Shown: piece by piece, positions 17,490 to 26,001 of the stretch
Numbering within the stretch: the stretch's first letter is position 1
Layout of the letters: each line of letters opens with the position of its first letter
DNA from: JAPSGB01 sp963775185
Lineage (GTDB): Bacteria > Myxococcota_A > Polyangia > Polyangiales > Polyangiaceae
DNA: 64,000 nt
Direction: 5' to 3'
Assembly (NCBI GenBank): GCA_963775185.1
Contig: CAVZIE010000032.1
Span: 868,001-932,000, forward strand
Notes under the pieces: generated by a model
Told to the model about the DNA's origin: nothing
Seen by the model: only the letters and a program-made list of their open reading frames with translations
Database searches by the model: none
Program-made: the position numbers and the translations under genes

Positions 17490-18458
17490 CGTCCTCCGAA
17501 CGGGCGCGAGGGAAGGCTCGTCGAGGTACGCCCACAGCGCCTTCTTCTCGGTGTCGTCCATCTTGCCGAACGCCGACACCGGCATGAACGGGTCCAGCTT
17601 CTTGCCATTCTTGCGCACGCCCGCGGTCAGCAGCTTGTTGAAGTCGTCGAAGCTCCAGCCCGCGAGCCCACTCTTGTCCGGCGTGAGGTTCAGCGGCGTG
17701 GGGATCGATGGCGGCGCGCCCGGGATCGGACCGCCGCTCAGGTTCTCGCCGTGGCAGCCAGTGCACAGCCGCGACAGGTACTTGCCGTAGTCCGCCGTCG
17801 GCGACGGCTCCGGCGCTTCCCCCACGTGCGCGTGATCGATGTGGCGCGCGACGTCGAGCACCACCGCCCCGCGCCGGTCGAGCACCTTGCCCAGGGTCTT
17901 GATCACCATGGGCTGGTTCGGCTTCGTCACCGGCGGCACCGTGCGCAGGTAGCTCACTGCCGCCGCCACGTCCGCGTCCGGCAACCACGAGAACTCCTGC
18001 ACGGGCATGAAGCGCACCGAGCGCCCGTCCTTCTTGATGCCGTGGTGGATCAGCCGCGCCAGCTCCGCGTCCGAGTACGCCGCACCAAGCCCGGCGGGCG
18101 TGATGTTCGGCGCAGCGAGGCTCGCGAGCGGCCCCATGTCGAGCACGTTGCCACCGCCCAGATCGCCGCCGTGGCAATCGCGCGACGAGCACGCCGCGAT
18201 CGCGTCGACCACATGCTTGCCCCGGGCCACGACCACCGGATCCGTGGTGCGCGCGATCTTCGGCAGCGGCACGTCATAGACCTTCTGCATGCTCTCGTCG
18301 AACGCCGACCCGAGCATGTGCGCGTACACGGCCACCGACACGCCGACGACGGCAATCACGACCAGCAGTCCGAGCCCGACGCGCTTGAGTACCCGCTTCA
18401 CAGCCGGCCAGGGTACAGCAGCGCTCACTGCCGCGGCAACGGACTTGATCGCGGACAA
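17486..18458 (-). CDS. Membrane-anchored diheme cytochrome c (apparent frameshift at 3' end)
   Basis: An N-terminal helix (VGLGLLVVIAVVGVSVAVYA) anchors the protein, and two c-type heme regions face the periplasm. The first heme site is unusual, CSSRDCH (Cys90, Cys95, His96) with four residues between the cysteines. The second is a normal CTGCH (232-236). Distal Met candidates occur in FMPVQEF and FMPVSAF. Near the end, ALWAYL should continue as TSLPSRPFGGR and stop with the TGA of an ATGA overlap, but that stretch is one base out of frame. The length from 18458 to this stop is one more than a multiple of three, which supports a single inserted base. It probably passes electrons to or from the adjoining HiPIP. 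Confidence 0.8.
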
Positions 18459-18485
18459 GGCGATCGCGAATGCCCGGGCGGCTCC

Positions 18486-18556
18486 CTGCCGGTCCGGCGC
18501 GGAACCCCGCGCGGCGGTCCCGGCGCGGGGCGCGGGGTTCCGCGCCGGACCGGCAG
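18486..18556. repeat. Perfect 26-bp inverted repeat of the REP-like element (terminator-like)
   Basis: The arms at 18486-18511 and 18531-18556 are perfect reverse complements, starting CTGCCGGTCCGGCGCGG on the left, with a 19-base spacer. The element fills the gap between the stop of the lytic transglycosylase gene and the start of the cytochrome gene. A very stable hairpin there would end or attenuate transcription, which is inference. Confidence 0.8.
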
Positions 18557-18564
18557 ACCTGCGA

Positions 18565-19299
<735 letters not shown>

Positions 19300-19410
19300 G
19301 GCCAGCGAGGATACGCCGATCCCCGGCGGCTTGCCGGACTTGGCAGTCGCGCCGGGGAACAGGCACATCGACGGCAACGCCCCGCGGGAATGGTTGGTAC
19401 GCTCGCGGCC

Positions 19411-19812
19411 ATGCGAAGCCGGTTGCTGGGGATGCTCGCGTTCGCGGCGATCGCCGTCGCGTGCGGCGGCAAGGTCGAAGGAAGCGGCGGCGCGGGCGGA
19501 GCGGGCGGCGGGGGCGGCGAAGGCGGCGGCAGCTGCGGTGACTTCGCCACGTGTTGCGCGCGCGCGTGCATCGTCGCCTCCAACGTCCAGTGCGGCGCAA
19601 CGGCGCCGTGCGGCTGCGACGTGAACGTGAAGCCGCTTGGCGCGACGTGCGTCGCACGGCTCACGGATGCGTACCGCTGCGTCGCCGCCACGGGCCCGGC
19701 CGCGCTGGCCTGCGACTCCTCCGGCTTGCCGGTCGTGCGCTGCGGTGCCTGCCAGGCGCAGGTCGCCGCGCTCCAGAGCGAGTGCGGCACGCCGGTCGAC
19801 TGCGCACCGTGA
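19411..19812 (+). CDS. Small Cys-rich lipoprotein
   Basis: The ATG at 19411 gives MRSRLLGMLAFAAIAVACGG, a lipoprotein signal. A short Gly-rich linker leads to a domain of about 85 residues with more than ten cysteines (CGDFATCCARACIVASNVQC, APCGCDVNV, YRCVA, VRCGACQAQ). The cysteines probably form disulfides outside the cytoplasm. An in-frame start at 19390 is possible but places the signal less well. Family not recognised. Confidence 0.65.
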   Translation: MRSRLLGMLAFAAIAVACGGKVEGSGGAGGAGGGGGEGGGSCGDFATCCARACIVASNVQCGATAPCGCDVNVKPLGATCVARLTDAYRCVAATGPAALACDSSGLPVVRCGACQAQVAALQSECGTPVDCAP

Positions 19813-20078
19813 CGAAGATTGGCGGCGCCAACGGGGATCGACATCCGTTGGATTTCCGGCTTGCTCGGGTCCACTCCGCGACGGTTCGACGCCGGAAGTG
19901 GCACAGGCGGCGCCCGACCGTGCGCCAGGGAGACCGTCGGCGAGCATGACGGTCGCCGCGCGAACGTGCGTGGTGCGCGGCGCTTCGCGATGACCGCAGG
20001 AACTGCGCGGAATTCTGCTGCGGAATTAGCGATCTTCCAGGCCCGCGCGCCGTGCACGAAATATGCAAGGTGCCGGGC
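19813..20078. other. Intergenic region
   Basis: No gene, tRNA or clear promoter is visible in these 266 bases. A 17-base match (GGGTCCACTCCGCGACG, about 19868) to the 3' end of the HTH gene at 23.47 kb is present. It may be a small remnant of a related gene or chance. Confidence 0.3.
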
Positions 20079-20415
20079 ATGTCGCAACCCAAGCTGACAC
20101 GAAGGCAGAGCCTGCAACTCGCGTCCAGCGCTGTCGCGCTCGGGGCGGGTTCTCGGCATCGGACTGTCCGGCGAAGAGGCCTCGGCAGCGAGTCCGCAAG
20201 TTTCGATCAAGTGGGAGTTCTATGCGGACGGCATCCAGGCGCCGATCGCGACCTACGAGCTGCCGGATGCGGCACTCGAGGTCCTCAGGCAGCGGGGCGC
20301 CGCGGCGCTTACGGTGCGTGCGGTGGGGGGTGGCGTGAAAGGCTCGACTGCCCTCGGCGGGTTCAAGCTGCCGGCGGCGCTCCAGCACAAGATCGACACC
20401 CACATCGCGCGCTGA
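20079..20415 (+). CDS. Small Tat-exported protein (apparent frameshift)
   Basis: The start reads MSQPKLTRRQSLQLASSAVA, a twin-Arg signal. The hydrophobic core continues only after removing one base near 20149, giving LGAGLGIGLSGEEASAA. The mature part of about 75 residues reads SIKWEFYADGIQAPIATYEL and then PDAALEVLRQRGAAALTVRA, ending in HKIDTHIAR. The length, 337 nt, is one over a multiple of three. It sits 9 bases before the YkgJ-type gene and may be co-transcribed with it. Function unknown. Confidence 0.55.
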
Positions 20416-20424
20416 GGCCTGCGC

Positions 20425-21090
20425 ATGGTCACCGTCCTTCAAGCGGGCATCGTGAAGATGCTCGACGGTCGGCAGGCTCCGTTTTCCTATCGCTGCCAAG
20501 CCTGCAACCGGTGCTGCAGGGACAAGCTGATCCCCGTCAACCCGTACGAGATCGCGCGCATCGCCGCAAATCTCGGACTTTCGACCACGGAAACCATCGC
20601 GCGCTTCACGACCAACGGCAGCGCCCTGGCCTTTCCCGACGGCGCGTGTGTTTTTCTCACCGCGCAGGGCTGCAGCGTGCACCCCGACCGACCCCTCGTG
20701 TGCCGCCTGTATCCCCTGGGGCGGGTGGTCCAGGCCGATGACAGCGAGGACATCGTCCAACTCCGGCCTCACCCGGAGAGCGCGGGCGAGTACGGAACCG
20801 ACGGCAGCGTCGAGCAGTATTTCGAGCTCCAGGGAGCGGCCCCGCTGATGCTGGCCGCGCGGCGCTATCACCGTCTGCTCACCCGCGTGATGGGTCTGCT
20901 CGCCACCCACGGAGCGCTGGCAGAGCAGGAGGGCGAGGAGACCGGCAGCGTGGTGAGCCTGCTCGATGTGGATGCCGCGGTGCAGCAGTACTGCCGCGAG
21001 CGACAGCTCGCCATGCCGGAAGATCCCTGGCTCAAGATGGACGTCCACCTTGCCGCAGTGAACGCGTGGCTGGATGCCCTTGAAGCCTGA
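20425..21090 (+). CDS. YkgJ-family Cys-cluster protein
   Basis: A 221-residue cytosolic protein. Near residue 24 it has YRCQACNRCCRDKLIPVNPY, the C-x2-C-x2-CC cluster of the YkgJ family. Later come ACVFLTAQGCSVHPDRPLVC and RLYPLG, the second Cys group. Together they are thought to bind a metal, zinc or an iron-sulfur cluster. The biochemical role of the family is not settled, and maturation of other proteins has been suggested. The gene is intact and close behind the small Tat-exported protein gene, so the two may work together. Confidence 0.85.
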   Translation: MVTVLQAGIVKMLDGRQAPFSYRCQACNRCCRDKLIPVNPYEIARIAANLGLSTTETIARFTTNGSALAFPDGACVFLTAQGCSVHPDRPLVCRLYPLGRVVQADDSEDIVQLRPHPESAGEYGTDGSVEQYFELQGAAPLMLAARRYHRLLTRVMGLLATHGALAEQEGEETGSVVSLLDVDAAVQQYCRERQLAMPEDPWLKMDVHLAAVNAWLDALEA

Positions 21091-21165
21091 CGCTCCGCCG
21101 AAGTCGTCCGGTTCGCAGGCCTTGGCGTAGCGCGCCGACGCGCTGCCCGCGACGCCCGCTGGATG

Positions 21166-22148
21166 TCATCGCAGCAGCTGGTCGAGCGCGCGCGGTCGCG
21201 AGAACGCCGCGTTGACGCGGGACTCCGTCGACCCGGAGGCAGGCAGCGACAGCTCGGTCTCCTTCGTGGCGAAGCAGCCGGGCGGCGCGCCCGGCTCGCA
21301 CACCCCGAAGCTGGTCCTCACCGACGCGCTCGACAGTGGGCCCTTGGCTTCGACCAAGCTGTAGCTCGCACAGTCACCGGACCCGCGGACCTCGCACCCC
21401 GTCCCTCCACGGACCAACTCGTCCAGGATCAGCGCGGATGCCATCCTGCGCATCGGCAGGGTCGTCGCGTCTGCGGTGAGCTCGGGCTTTCGCTTCATCG
21501 CCCGCTCGACATTCTTCCGCACCGCGCGCACGAACCCGCCCGGCGAGAAATCGACGCCGCGCACGCCGCTCACGTCCAGGTCGACCGCGCCGGCGGTGCC
21601 CAGCCAGAAGAGATCTCTGCCCATGCCGACCGCCGTTCCCCCGACCATGTCCCACAGCAGTCGGAGCTGCGCGAACTTCCGCCCGTCGCGCTCGCGCCGC
21701 TTCTTCTTGGCGATCTTCGCGGCGCGCTCGGCTTTCTGGATTCGTCGCCACTCCTCTTCCCGGCCGTCGAGCGTGAGCCAAGCCTCGGTGTCGCAGCAGC
21801 CCAGCCGGCGCCACGAGCCCCGCGCCGAGCGGAGCTCCGGTGCTGCCGAGATGAACAACTGGCCAAGCCGTCCGCGTGCAGGCTGCTCTCGACGAGCACC
21901 ACCTCGCCGCTCGCGAGCTTCGCCGGCACGTACGGCAACATCGTGTCGAGCTCGCTCGAGTCGAAGACGTGGAGCCGATAGCTGGCTCGAGACTGGTGCG
22001 CCATGGCGCGCGCCACGGCTGCCTCGTCCGCCGCGTCGCCCCAGGCCTTTTCGCACGCCTCGGGCCAACGCCTTTGCTCCACCAGGTGCCCCAGGGAGGC
22101 GCATCCAACCAGGACGAGCGCCACGGAAGCGACTGCATTACTTCTCAT
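21166..22148 (-). CDS. Hypothetical lipoprotein (apparent frameshift)
   Basis: The start MRSNAVASVALVLVGCASLG is a lipoprotein signal with Cys16. The first third (RWPEACEKAWGDAADEAAVA, VLVESSLHADG) is in one frame and the rest (LGQLFISAAPELRSARGSWR, then a Lys/Arg-rich helix, a hydrophobic stretch and VNAAFSRPRALDQLLR) in another, with the break near 21880. The length is consistent with one missing base. Conserved-looking features are RRLGCCDTEAWLTLDG and VDLDVSGVRGVDFSPGGF. Family not recognised. It lies directly outside the left repeat of the islet. Confidence 0.55.
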
Positions 22149-22202
22149 CTGGGCTCGCGAGACCTGGCGTTCGCTCGGCCGGAGCGACGATCGGGCAAGA
22201 AG

Positions 22203-22228
22203 AGCTGGCGTCCCCAACGGGATTCGAA
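22203..22228. repeat. Left attachment-site copy (attL/attR)
   Basis: Identical over 26 bases to the tRNA-Glu 3' end at 24610-24635. The flanking bases differ at once on both sides, as expected for an att core. Confidence 0.7.
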
Positions 22229-22379
22229 GGCGAAGCGTCGATCGCGATCGGGCGGGAATCAAGCGGTATCGGCGATCCGGAGGGAGTGGCGCGGGCCACC
22301 GAAACCACCCCTAAACCCGCGAACCCTGGTGAGGCTGGACGATTCGGGACGATCCGGACACCGAACGGGAACGCCGCCG

Positions 22380-22695
22380 ATGCGCGTTCGCCGAGCGCCC
22401 GTGGCGACGCGCCTGAGCGCCCTGCTGACGCTCTGGCAGGCGCGCGCGACCTGGCACTGGGGGGCGTGGTCGGACCGCCTTGGCGCGGGCGCTCGTGCTC
22501 GCCGCGGAGGCGCTGCGGTGGGACGTCGTGCAGCAGCTCGCGAGCGAGCTGGAGGCCCGCCGCGCCGCACAGTCCGGCACCGCACGCGCGGACGTTGTGT
22601 CGATCGAGACGGCGCACGGTGGCCGGGGAGCCCGCCTCATGACCCGGACCGACCTGTCCCGGGTGCTCCGGCGCATCGGATGCGTTAGACTTTGA
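22380..22695 (+). CDS. Small helical protein of the islet (apparent frameshift)
   Basis: The start reads MRVRRAPVATRLSALLTLWQ. The second part, in the next frame, reads LARALVLAAEALRWDVVQQL, then ASELEARRAAQSG and VVSIETAHGG. The length, 316 nt, is one over a multiple of three, so a single extra base joins the parts. Short helical proteins with WDVV-x-LA-x-ELEARR occur beside integrases and in islands, from memory. Function unknown. Confidence 0.4.
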
Positions 22696-22699
22696 TGAA

Positions 22700-23271
22700 G
22701 TGCGTTCGGGTGTGGTGATAGGACTGGCACTGTTGGGCTCTCTGCCGTTCTTGATCGGCGCGGGGCCGGACGCGGGGCAAGCCGCGACGCTGCCCGCTGC
22801 GTGCGAGGGGATCCCGCCGGGTGAGCCGCTCATCGCCGAGCTCGGGAGCGGTCAAGCTTTGCTCGGGGATCAGTCGGTGACCCTGCGCTTTTCCAACCTC
22901 GCCGTCGGCTGTGACGACTGGCCCAGCGACGTAAGCTCCGACCGCTGCGAGAACAAGTGGACGTTCAACTTGATTCTGCCGGCAGCCGCGCTCGCGCCCG
23001 GGTCGTACGATCTCGCGGCCGTCGGCGCTCACTTCGGCTACCTATCGGGCACCGCGGGTCCAGCGAGCGGCGGCGGCTGTTCCGTAGAGAGTTGCAGTTA
23101 CGCCGTCGAAGGCGTCGGAGACGCTCCCGTGACGCCCGGCCCGCGCCTCGATGTCTATGCGGTCAACGCGCAGTGCATCACCGGCAAGCTGAGCGGTGTG
23201 AGCGCTCTCGGCGTTTCCCGCACGCGCCCGACGTCGAGGGCGCGTTCTTCGCGCTGACCTGCCCCAATTGA
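22700..23271 (+). CDS. Predicted secreted protein of the islet (apparent frameshift)
   Basis: A GTG start at 22700 gives MRSGVVIGLALLGSLPFLIG, a signal peptide. The mature protein contains ALLGDQSVTLRFSNLAVGCD and LAAVGAHFGYLSGTAGPASG. It looks beta-rich and has several cysteines. Up to about 23205 it is in one frame; the natural end (FPHAPDVEGAFFALTCPN, stop at 23269-23271) is in another. I do not recognise the domain. No RNA or protein partner is evident. Confidence 0.45.
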
Positions 23272-23473
23272 GCGAGGAAAAGGCGCGACGTCCGCGCGCA
23301 CGCCCTCGACGATCTCGACGGCTGCGCACGCTTCGCACGCTTCACCGCAAGCGATGACACCGGCAGCGACGACGGAGTCGTTCAGAAGCTGGCGTCCCGA
23401 CGGTCCGGACACTTTGGACGCGACGAAAATCCTCTGGTTCTTCCGCCCGCTCGTCGTGGCCTGAGAGGCCGAC

Positions 23474-23969
23474 CTACCGGGTCCACTCCGCGACGATCTC
23501 CGGTCTCCGGCAGGTCCAGCGGCGTTCGCGATCCGGTACAGGGTGGACCGGCGTGGCATGGACGGCGAGTTCAGCATCCGACTCAGCGAGGGTTGAGCGA
23601 TCCCGGCCCTCTTCGCGACAGCCGACACCCCACCATTCCGGTCGATGATGTCGCGGAGCTTCGCCTTCTTGGCCAACACCTCCTGCGCCACATCACCCAG
23701 CTTGTCGAAGTCGATGTAGGGCTTCTGCATTGGGCTCTGCGGAGCGTCCTGGTAGTCGTCCAGCGACTCCTGAATGTCTGCGACGATCTCGTCCCTCTCC
23801 TGGGGGTCAGCACCATTCCAGAGCGCCATCAGGTCGAACACGCCTTGGTCTGTCCGGGCCAGCTCGGAGGCCGCGACAACGAAGTCCCGGTCGAGCCCCG
23901 CTGCTCCATCTCGACCATGATCGACGCGAGGGCCATCACCTGCTCGGATGTCGTTTTGAAGGGGATCAT
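23474..23969 (-). CDS. Helix-turn-helix regulator, antitoxin-like (apparent frameshifts)
   Basis: The start at 23969 (MIPFKTTSEQVMALASIMVE) overlaps the stop of the upstream gene by ATGA. After a missing G near 23893 the frame continues LDRDFVVAASELARTDQGVF, then a linker. The DNA-binding part is KLRDIIDRNGGVSAVAKRAG, then IAQPSLSRMLNSPSMPRRST. The end reads LDLPETEIVAEWTR with TAG at 23474, after removing two extra bases. The net change of +1 agrees with the 496-base length. The HTH resembles XRE/Cro-type antitoxin domains. Gene order (partner first, HTH second, overlapping) is like HigBA. Confidence 0.6.
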
Positions 23970-24370
23970 AGGGCACCTCGGTAGACGTATCGGCCTTGGG
24001 CGATGAGGTTCATGTGGGTCTTGAACCGGGCCAGCTTCCGCGCTTCGGTCGCGGTGTTGTCCTTCACGTAGGCTTCGCAAAGAAACGCGGATCGACTGTG
24101 GGACATGACCGGCAATCGCAGTTGCACCTGGCCGGGCCCCAGGTTGTGCCACTTCATCTTGAAGCCGTGGCGGAGCGGGACGTTGCCCTGCTTCGCCGGA
24201 CCCCGAGAACTTCGGGTTCTGGAACTTCGGGTCGGGTGACGGAAGCCCCCGCTTCAAAAGCTCAACGTCGGGGCGGATGGTCGAATCGGTAGTCCTGCGT
24301 GGTGAAGACGTTCCCGTGTTTCAGGTTCAGGTACGAGTCGAGAGCCCACTCCGTGATGACGACCGGCCAT
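23966..24370 (-). CDS. Uncharacterised partner of the HTH protein, toxin candidate (apparent frameshifts)
   Basis: A Shine-Dalgarno GGAG stands ahead of the ATG at 24370. Reconstructed across three apparent +1 insertions, the protein reads MAVVITEWALDSYLNLKHGN, then VFTTQDYR, IRPDVELLKRGLPSPDPKFQ, GPAKQGNVPLRHGFKMKWHN, LGPGQVQLRLPVMSHSRSAF and LCEAYVKDNTATEARKLARF, ending GRYVYRGAL. Total length fits 134 codons after correction. I do not recognise the family and see no RelE or HigB signature. The proposal that it is a toxin rests only on size, order and the ATGA overlap with the HTH gene. Confidence 0.45.
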
Positions 24371-24609
24371 GGCGGTGCTCCTGCTGTTGCCGTGGTCACC
24401 ACATAACATTAGATAACATAACGTCCTGGACCACGCAAGGAGCCGACTGTCGAAGATCGCGTGGCTCGCGATGCTGCGGACCTGACGCCTACGACGTGTC
24501 GTGAGCGAGCCGTTCCGCACCGTGCCGCTGGAGCTGGCGGTGGAAGTGATCGCGGAAGCGATCACGGATGGCGGCGAAAGCGACGAACTAGCGGGAATGA
24601 TGCCGGTTT

Positions 24610-24635
24610 AGCTGGCGTCCCCAACGGGATTCGAA
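24610..24635. repeat. Right attachment-site copy within tRNA-Glu
   Basis: This is the tRNA-proximal member of the 26-base direct repeat. It includes the T-loop, acceptor 3' strand and CCA, so integration restored an intact tRNA. Confidence 0.7.
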
Positions 24636-24690
24636 CCCGTGTTACAGCCTTGAAAGGGCCGTGTCCTGGGCCGGGCTAGACGATGGGGAC
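24613..24690 (-). tRNA. tRNA-Glu (anticodon UUC)
   Basis: On the minus strand the acceptor GTCCCCA pairs with TGGGGAC, followed by discriminator G and an encoded CCA. The anticodon stem CGGCC/GGCTG encloses the loop CTTTCAA, giving anticodon UUC. The T arm ACGGG-TTCGAAT-CCCGT is perfect. Its 3' end, facing lower coordinates, is the attachment site of the islet. Confidence 0.95.
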
Positions 24691-24806
24691 CCGGAAGGGG
24701 GCGGAACATAGCCAATACCGGCGGCCCGGACAACGTCGAGGTCCGACTGGTTGTTGGGCCGGCCGGATCCGGCTAGCTTGATGCCGGGTCAGGGCACGGA
24801 GGATCG

Positions 24807-25883
24807 ATGGCTCGAGGCTGGCTGGCACTGCTCGTCACCGCGTTCGCGCTGGGCACCGCGGGGTGCGGCAGCAGCGGCGGGGACGGGTCCGCGGGCGACG
24901 GCGAGATCCACGGCAAGAAGCCGGCGTCCGGGCCGCCGGCGGACGCCGTCGGCGGGTTCTCGATCCAGCTGCCCGACCTGACGCTCGCGCCGGGCGAAGA
25001 GCAGACGCCGTGCTGGATCTTCCCGCTCGATCTCCAGGGGCCCTCGCACTTCGTCAACGCGGCGGTGCTGCGCACGGGCGTGGGATTGCACCACGGCAAC
25101 ATCACGACGCGCCCCAAGACCGGCGAAGGCATCCGCCCCTGCGACAACCAGAGCGGCCTCGGCGGCAGCGAGGCGATCGATGTCGTCAAGGGCGGCAGCG
25201 TGCTGTTCGGATCGAGCACGCAGGTGGTCGGCGAGGAGTGGCGGCACTTCTCCAACAACCGCGCGTACCGCGTGAAGGACGGCTACGAGATCGTCGCGCG
25301 CATGCACTACCTGAACGCCAGCGCAAAGCCCGTCACCGTCGCGCCGAGCTACGAGTGGTACACGATCCCCGAGGACGAGGTCACCGACGAGCTCGGCCCG
25401 ATCTTCTGGGACATCACCGGATTTTCGATCCCGCCGAAGAGCCAGCACACCGAGGCCGCCGACTGCAGCTTCTACAAGCCGCTGAAGATCGTCGAGGCGA
25501 TGCCGCACATGCACCAGCTCGGCACGCACTTCGGAGCGAACGTGTTCGGCGGCAGCGACGACGGCAAGGTGTTCCTGGACGAGAAGGGCTACGACCCCGA
25601 CGGCGCGATCCGCGATTTCGATCCGCCGGTGGACCTGTCCGGCGCCGACGGCGTGCACTTCTCGTGCACGTGGCAGAACGTCTACAACGAGACCATCGTC
25701 GAAGGCATCGGCAAGAACGAGATGTGCATGATGTTCGGCTACGGGTATCCCGCGGCGAACACGTTCAGCGCCATCGCTACGACCTCGAACCGGTGCACGG
25801 TGGTGCTGCCGCCGGATCCCGCGGCCGACGCGGGCACGGGCATCGACATCGACGCCGCCGTGGCCGACGCCGGCGCCGACTAG
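24807..25883 (+). CDS. Copper type II ascorbate-dependent monooxygenase-like lipoprotein
   Basis: The start MARGWLALLVTAFALGTAGC is a lipoprotein signal (Cys20). The 358-residue protein has the two-domain pattern of the PHM/DBM-like family: LHHGNITTRPKTG and YEIVARMHYLNASAKPV in the first domain, and the copper-site stretch VEAMPHMHQLGTHFGANVF with FSCTWQNVYNE and MCMMFGYGYP in the second. The HMHQLG and MCMMFGY blocks supply His and Met copper ligands in this family. The C-terminus is an Asp/Ala tail. Bacterial substrates are unknown. The protein is probably periplasmic or surface-exposed. Confidence 0.82.
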   Translation: MARGWLALLVTAFALGTAGCGSSGGDGSAGDGEIHGKKPASGPPADAVGGFSIQLPDLTLAPGEEQTPCWIFPLDLQGPSHFVNAAVLRTGVGLHHGNITTRPKTGEGIRPCDNQSGLGGSEAIDVVKGGSVLFGSSTQVVGEEWRHFSNNRAYRVKDGYEIVARMHYLNASAKPVTVAPSYEWYTIPEDEVTDELGPIFWDITGFSIPPKSQHTEAADCSFYKPLKIVEAMPHMHQLGTHFGANVFGGSDDGKVFLDEKGYDPDGAIRDFDPPVDLSGADGVHFSCTWQNVYNETIVEGIGKNEMCMMFGYGYPAANTFSAIATTSNRCTVVLPPDPAADAGTGIDIDAAVADAGAD

Positions 25884-25896
25884 CGGCCTCGGTCCT

Positions 25897-25999
25897 CGGG
25901 GGGTCTTGACCCCCCGCAGCTTGCTTCGCAACTGCTCCCCCCGCCGCCTGCGGCGGGCTCGCTCTGCTCGCTTCGCGCGTGAGCAATATCTGCTCACGC
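25897..25999. terminator. Three hairpins between convergent genes
   Basis: In a 118-base convergent gap there are three perfect stems: CGGGGGGTC/GACCCCCCG (25897-25916), CCCGCCG/CGGCGGG with loop CCTG (25940-25957) and GCGTGAGCA/TGCTCACGC with loop ATATC (25977-25999). None has a clear U-run, so termination may be structure-driven. They suit ending both the copper-protein and the M14 transcripts. Confidence 0.55.
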
Positions 26000-26001
26000 T
26001 C

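Larger units (their letters stand above)
22203..24635. mobile_element. Small integrated islet at the 3' end of tRNA-Glu
   Basis: A 26-base identical direct repeat bounds the segment: 22203-22228 and 24610-24635, core TGGCGTCCCCAACGGGATTC. The right copy is the 3' end of the intact tRNA-Glu (T-loop to CCA), and the left copy is an orphan fragment. This is the signature left when an element integrates at a tRNA 3' end. The roughly 2.4 kb inside holds a small helical protein, a secreted protein and an overlapping two-gene module with an HTH protein. No integrase is visible, so it is a satellite, a remnant or mobilised in trans. The inner part, especially near 24.4 kb, looks less GC-rich than its surroundings. 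Confidence 0.7.

Noticed and set aside
22138..22833. Minus-strand open frame of 231 codons at the islet left end
   Set aside because: It has low-complexity Pro/Ala/Arg composition, no ribosome site and crosses the attachment repeat. The plus-strand small proteins fit better.
19868..23495. A 17-base repeat (GGGTCCACTCCGCGACG) shared by 19.87 and 23.48 kb
   Set aside because: One copy encodes the end of the HTH protein. The other has no recognisable gene, and the match is too short to claim a second element.
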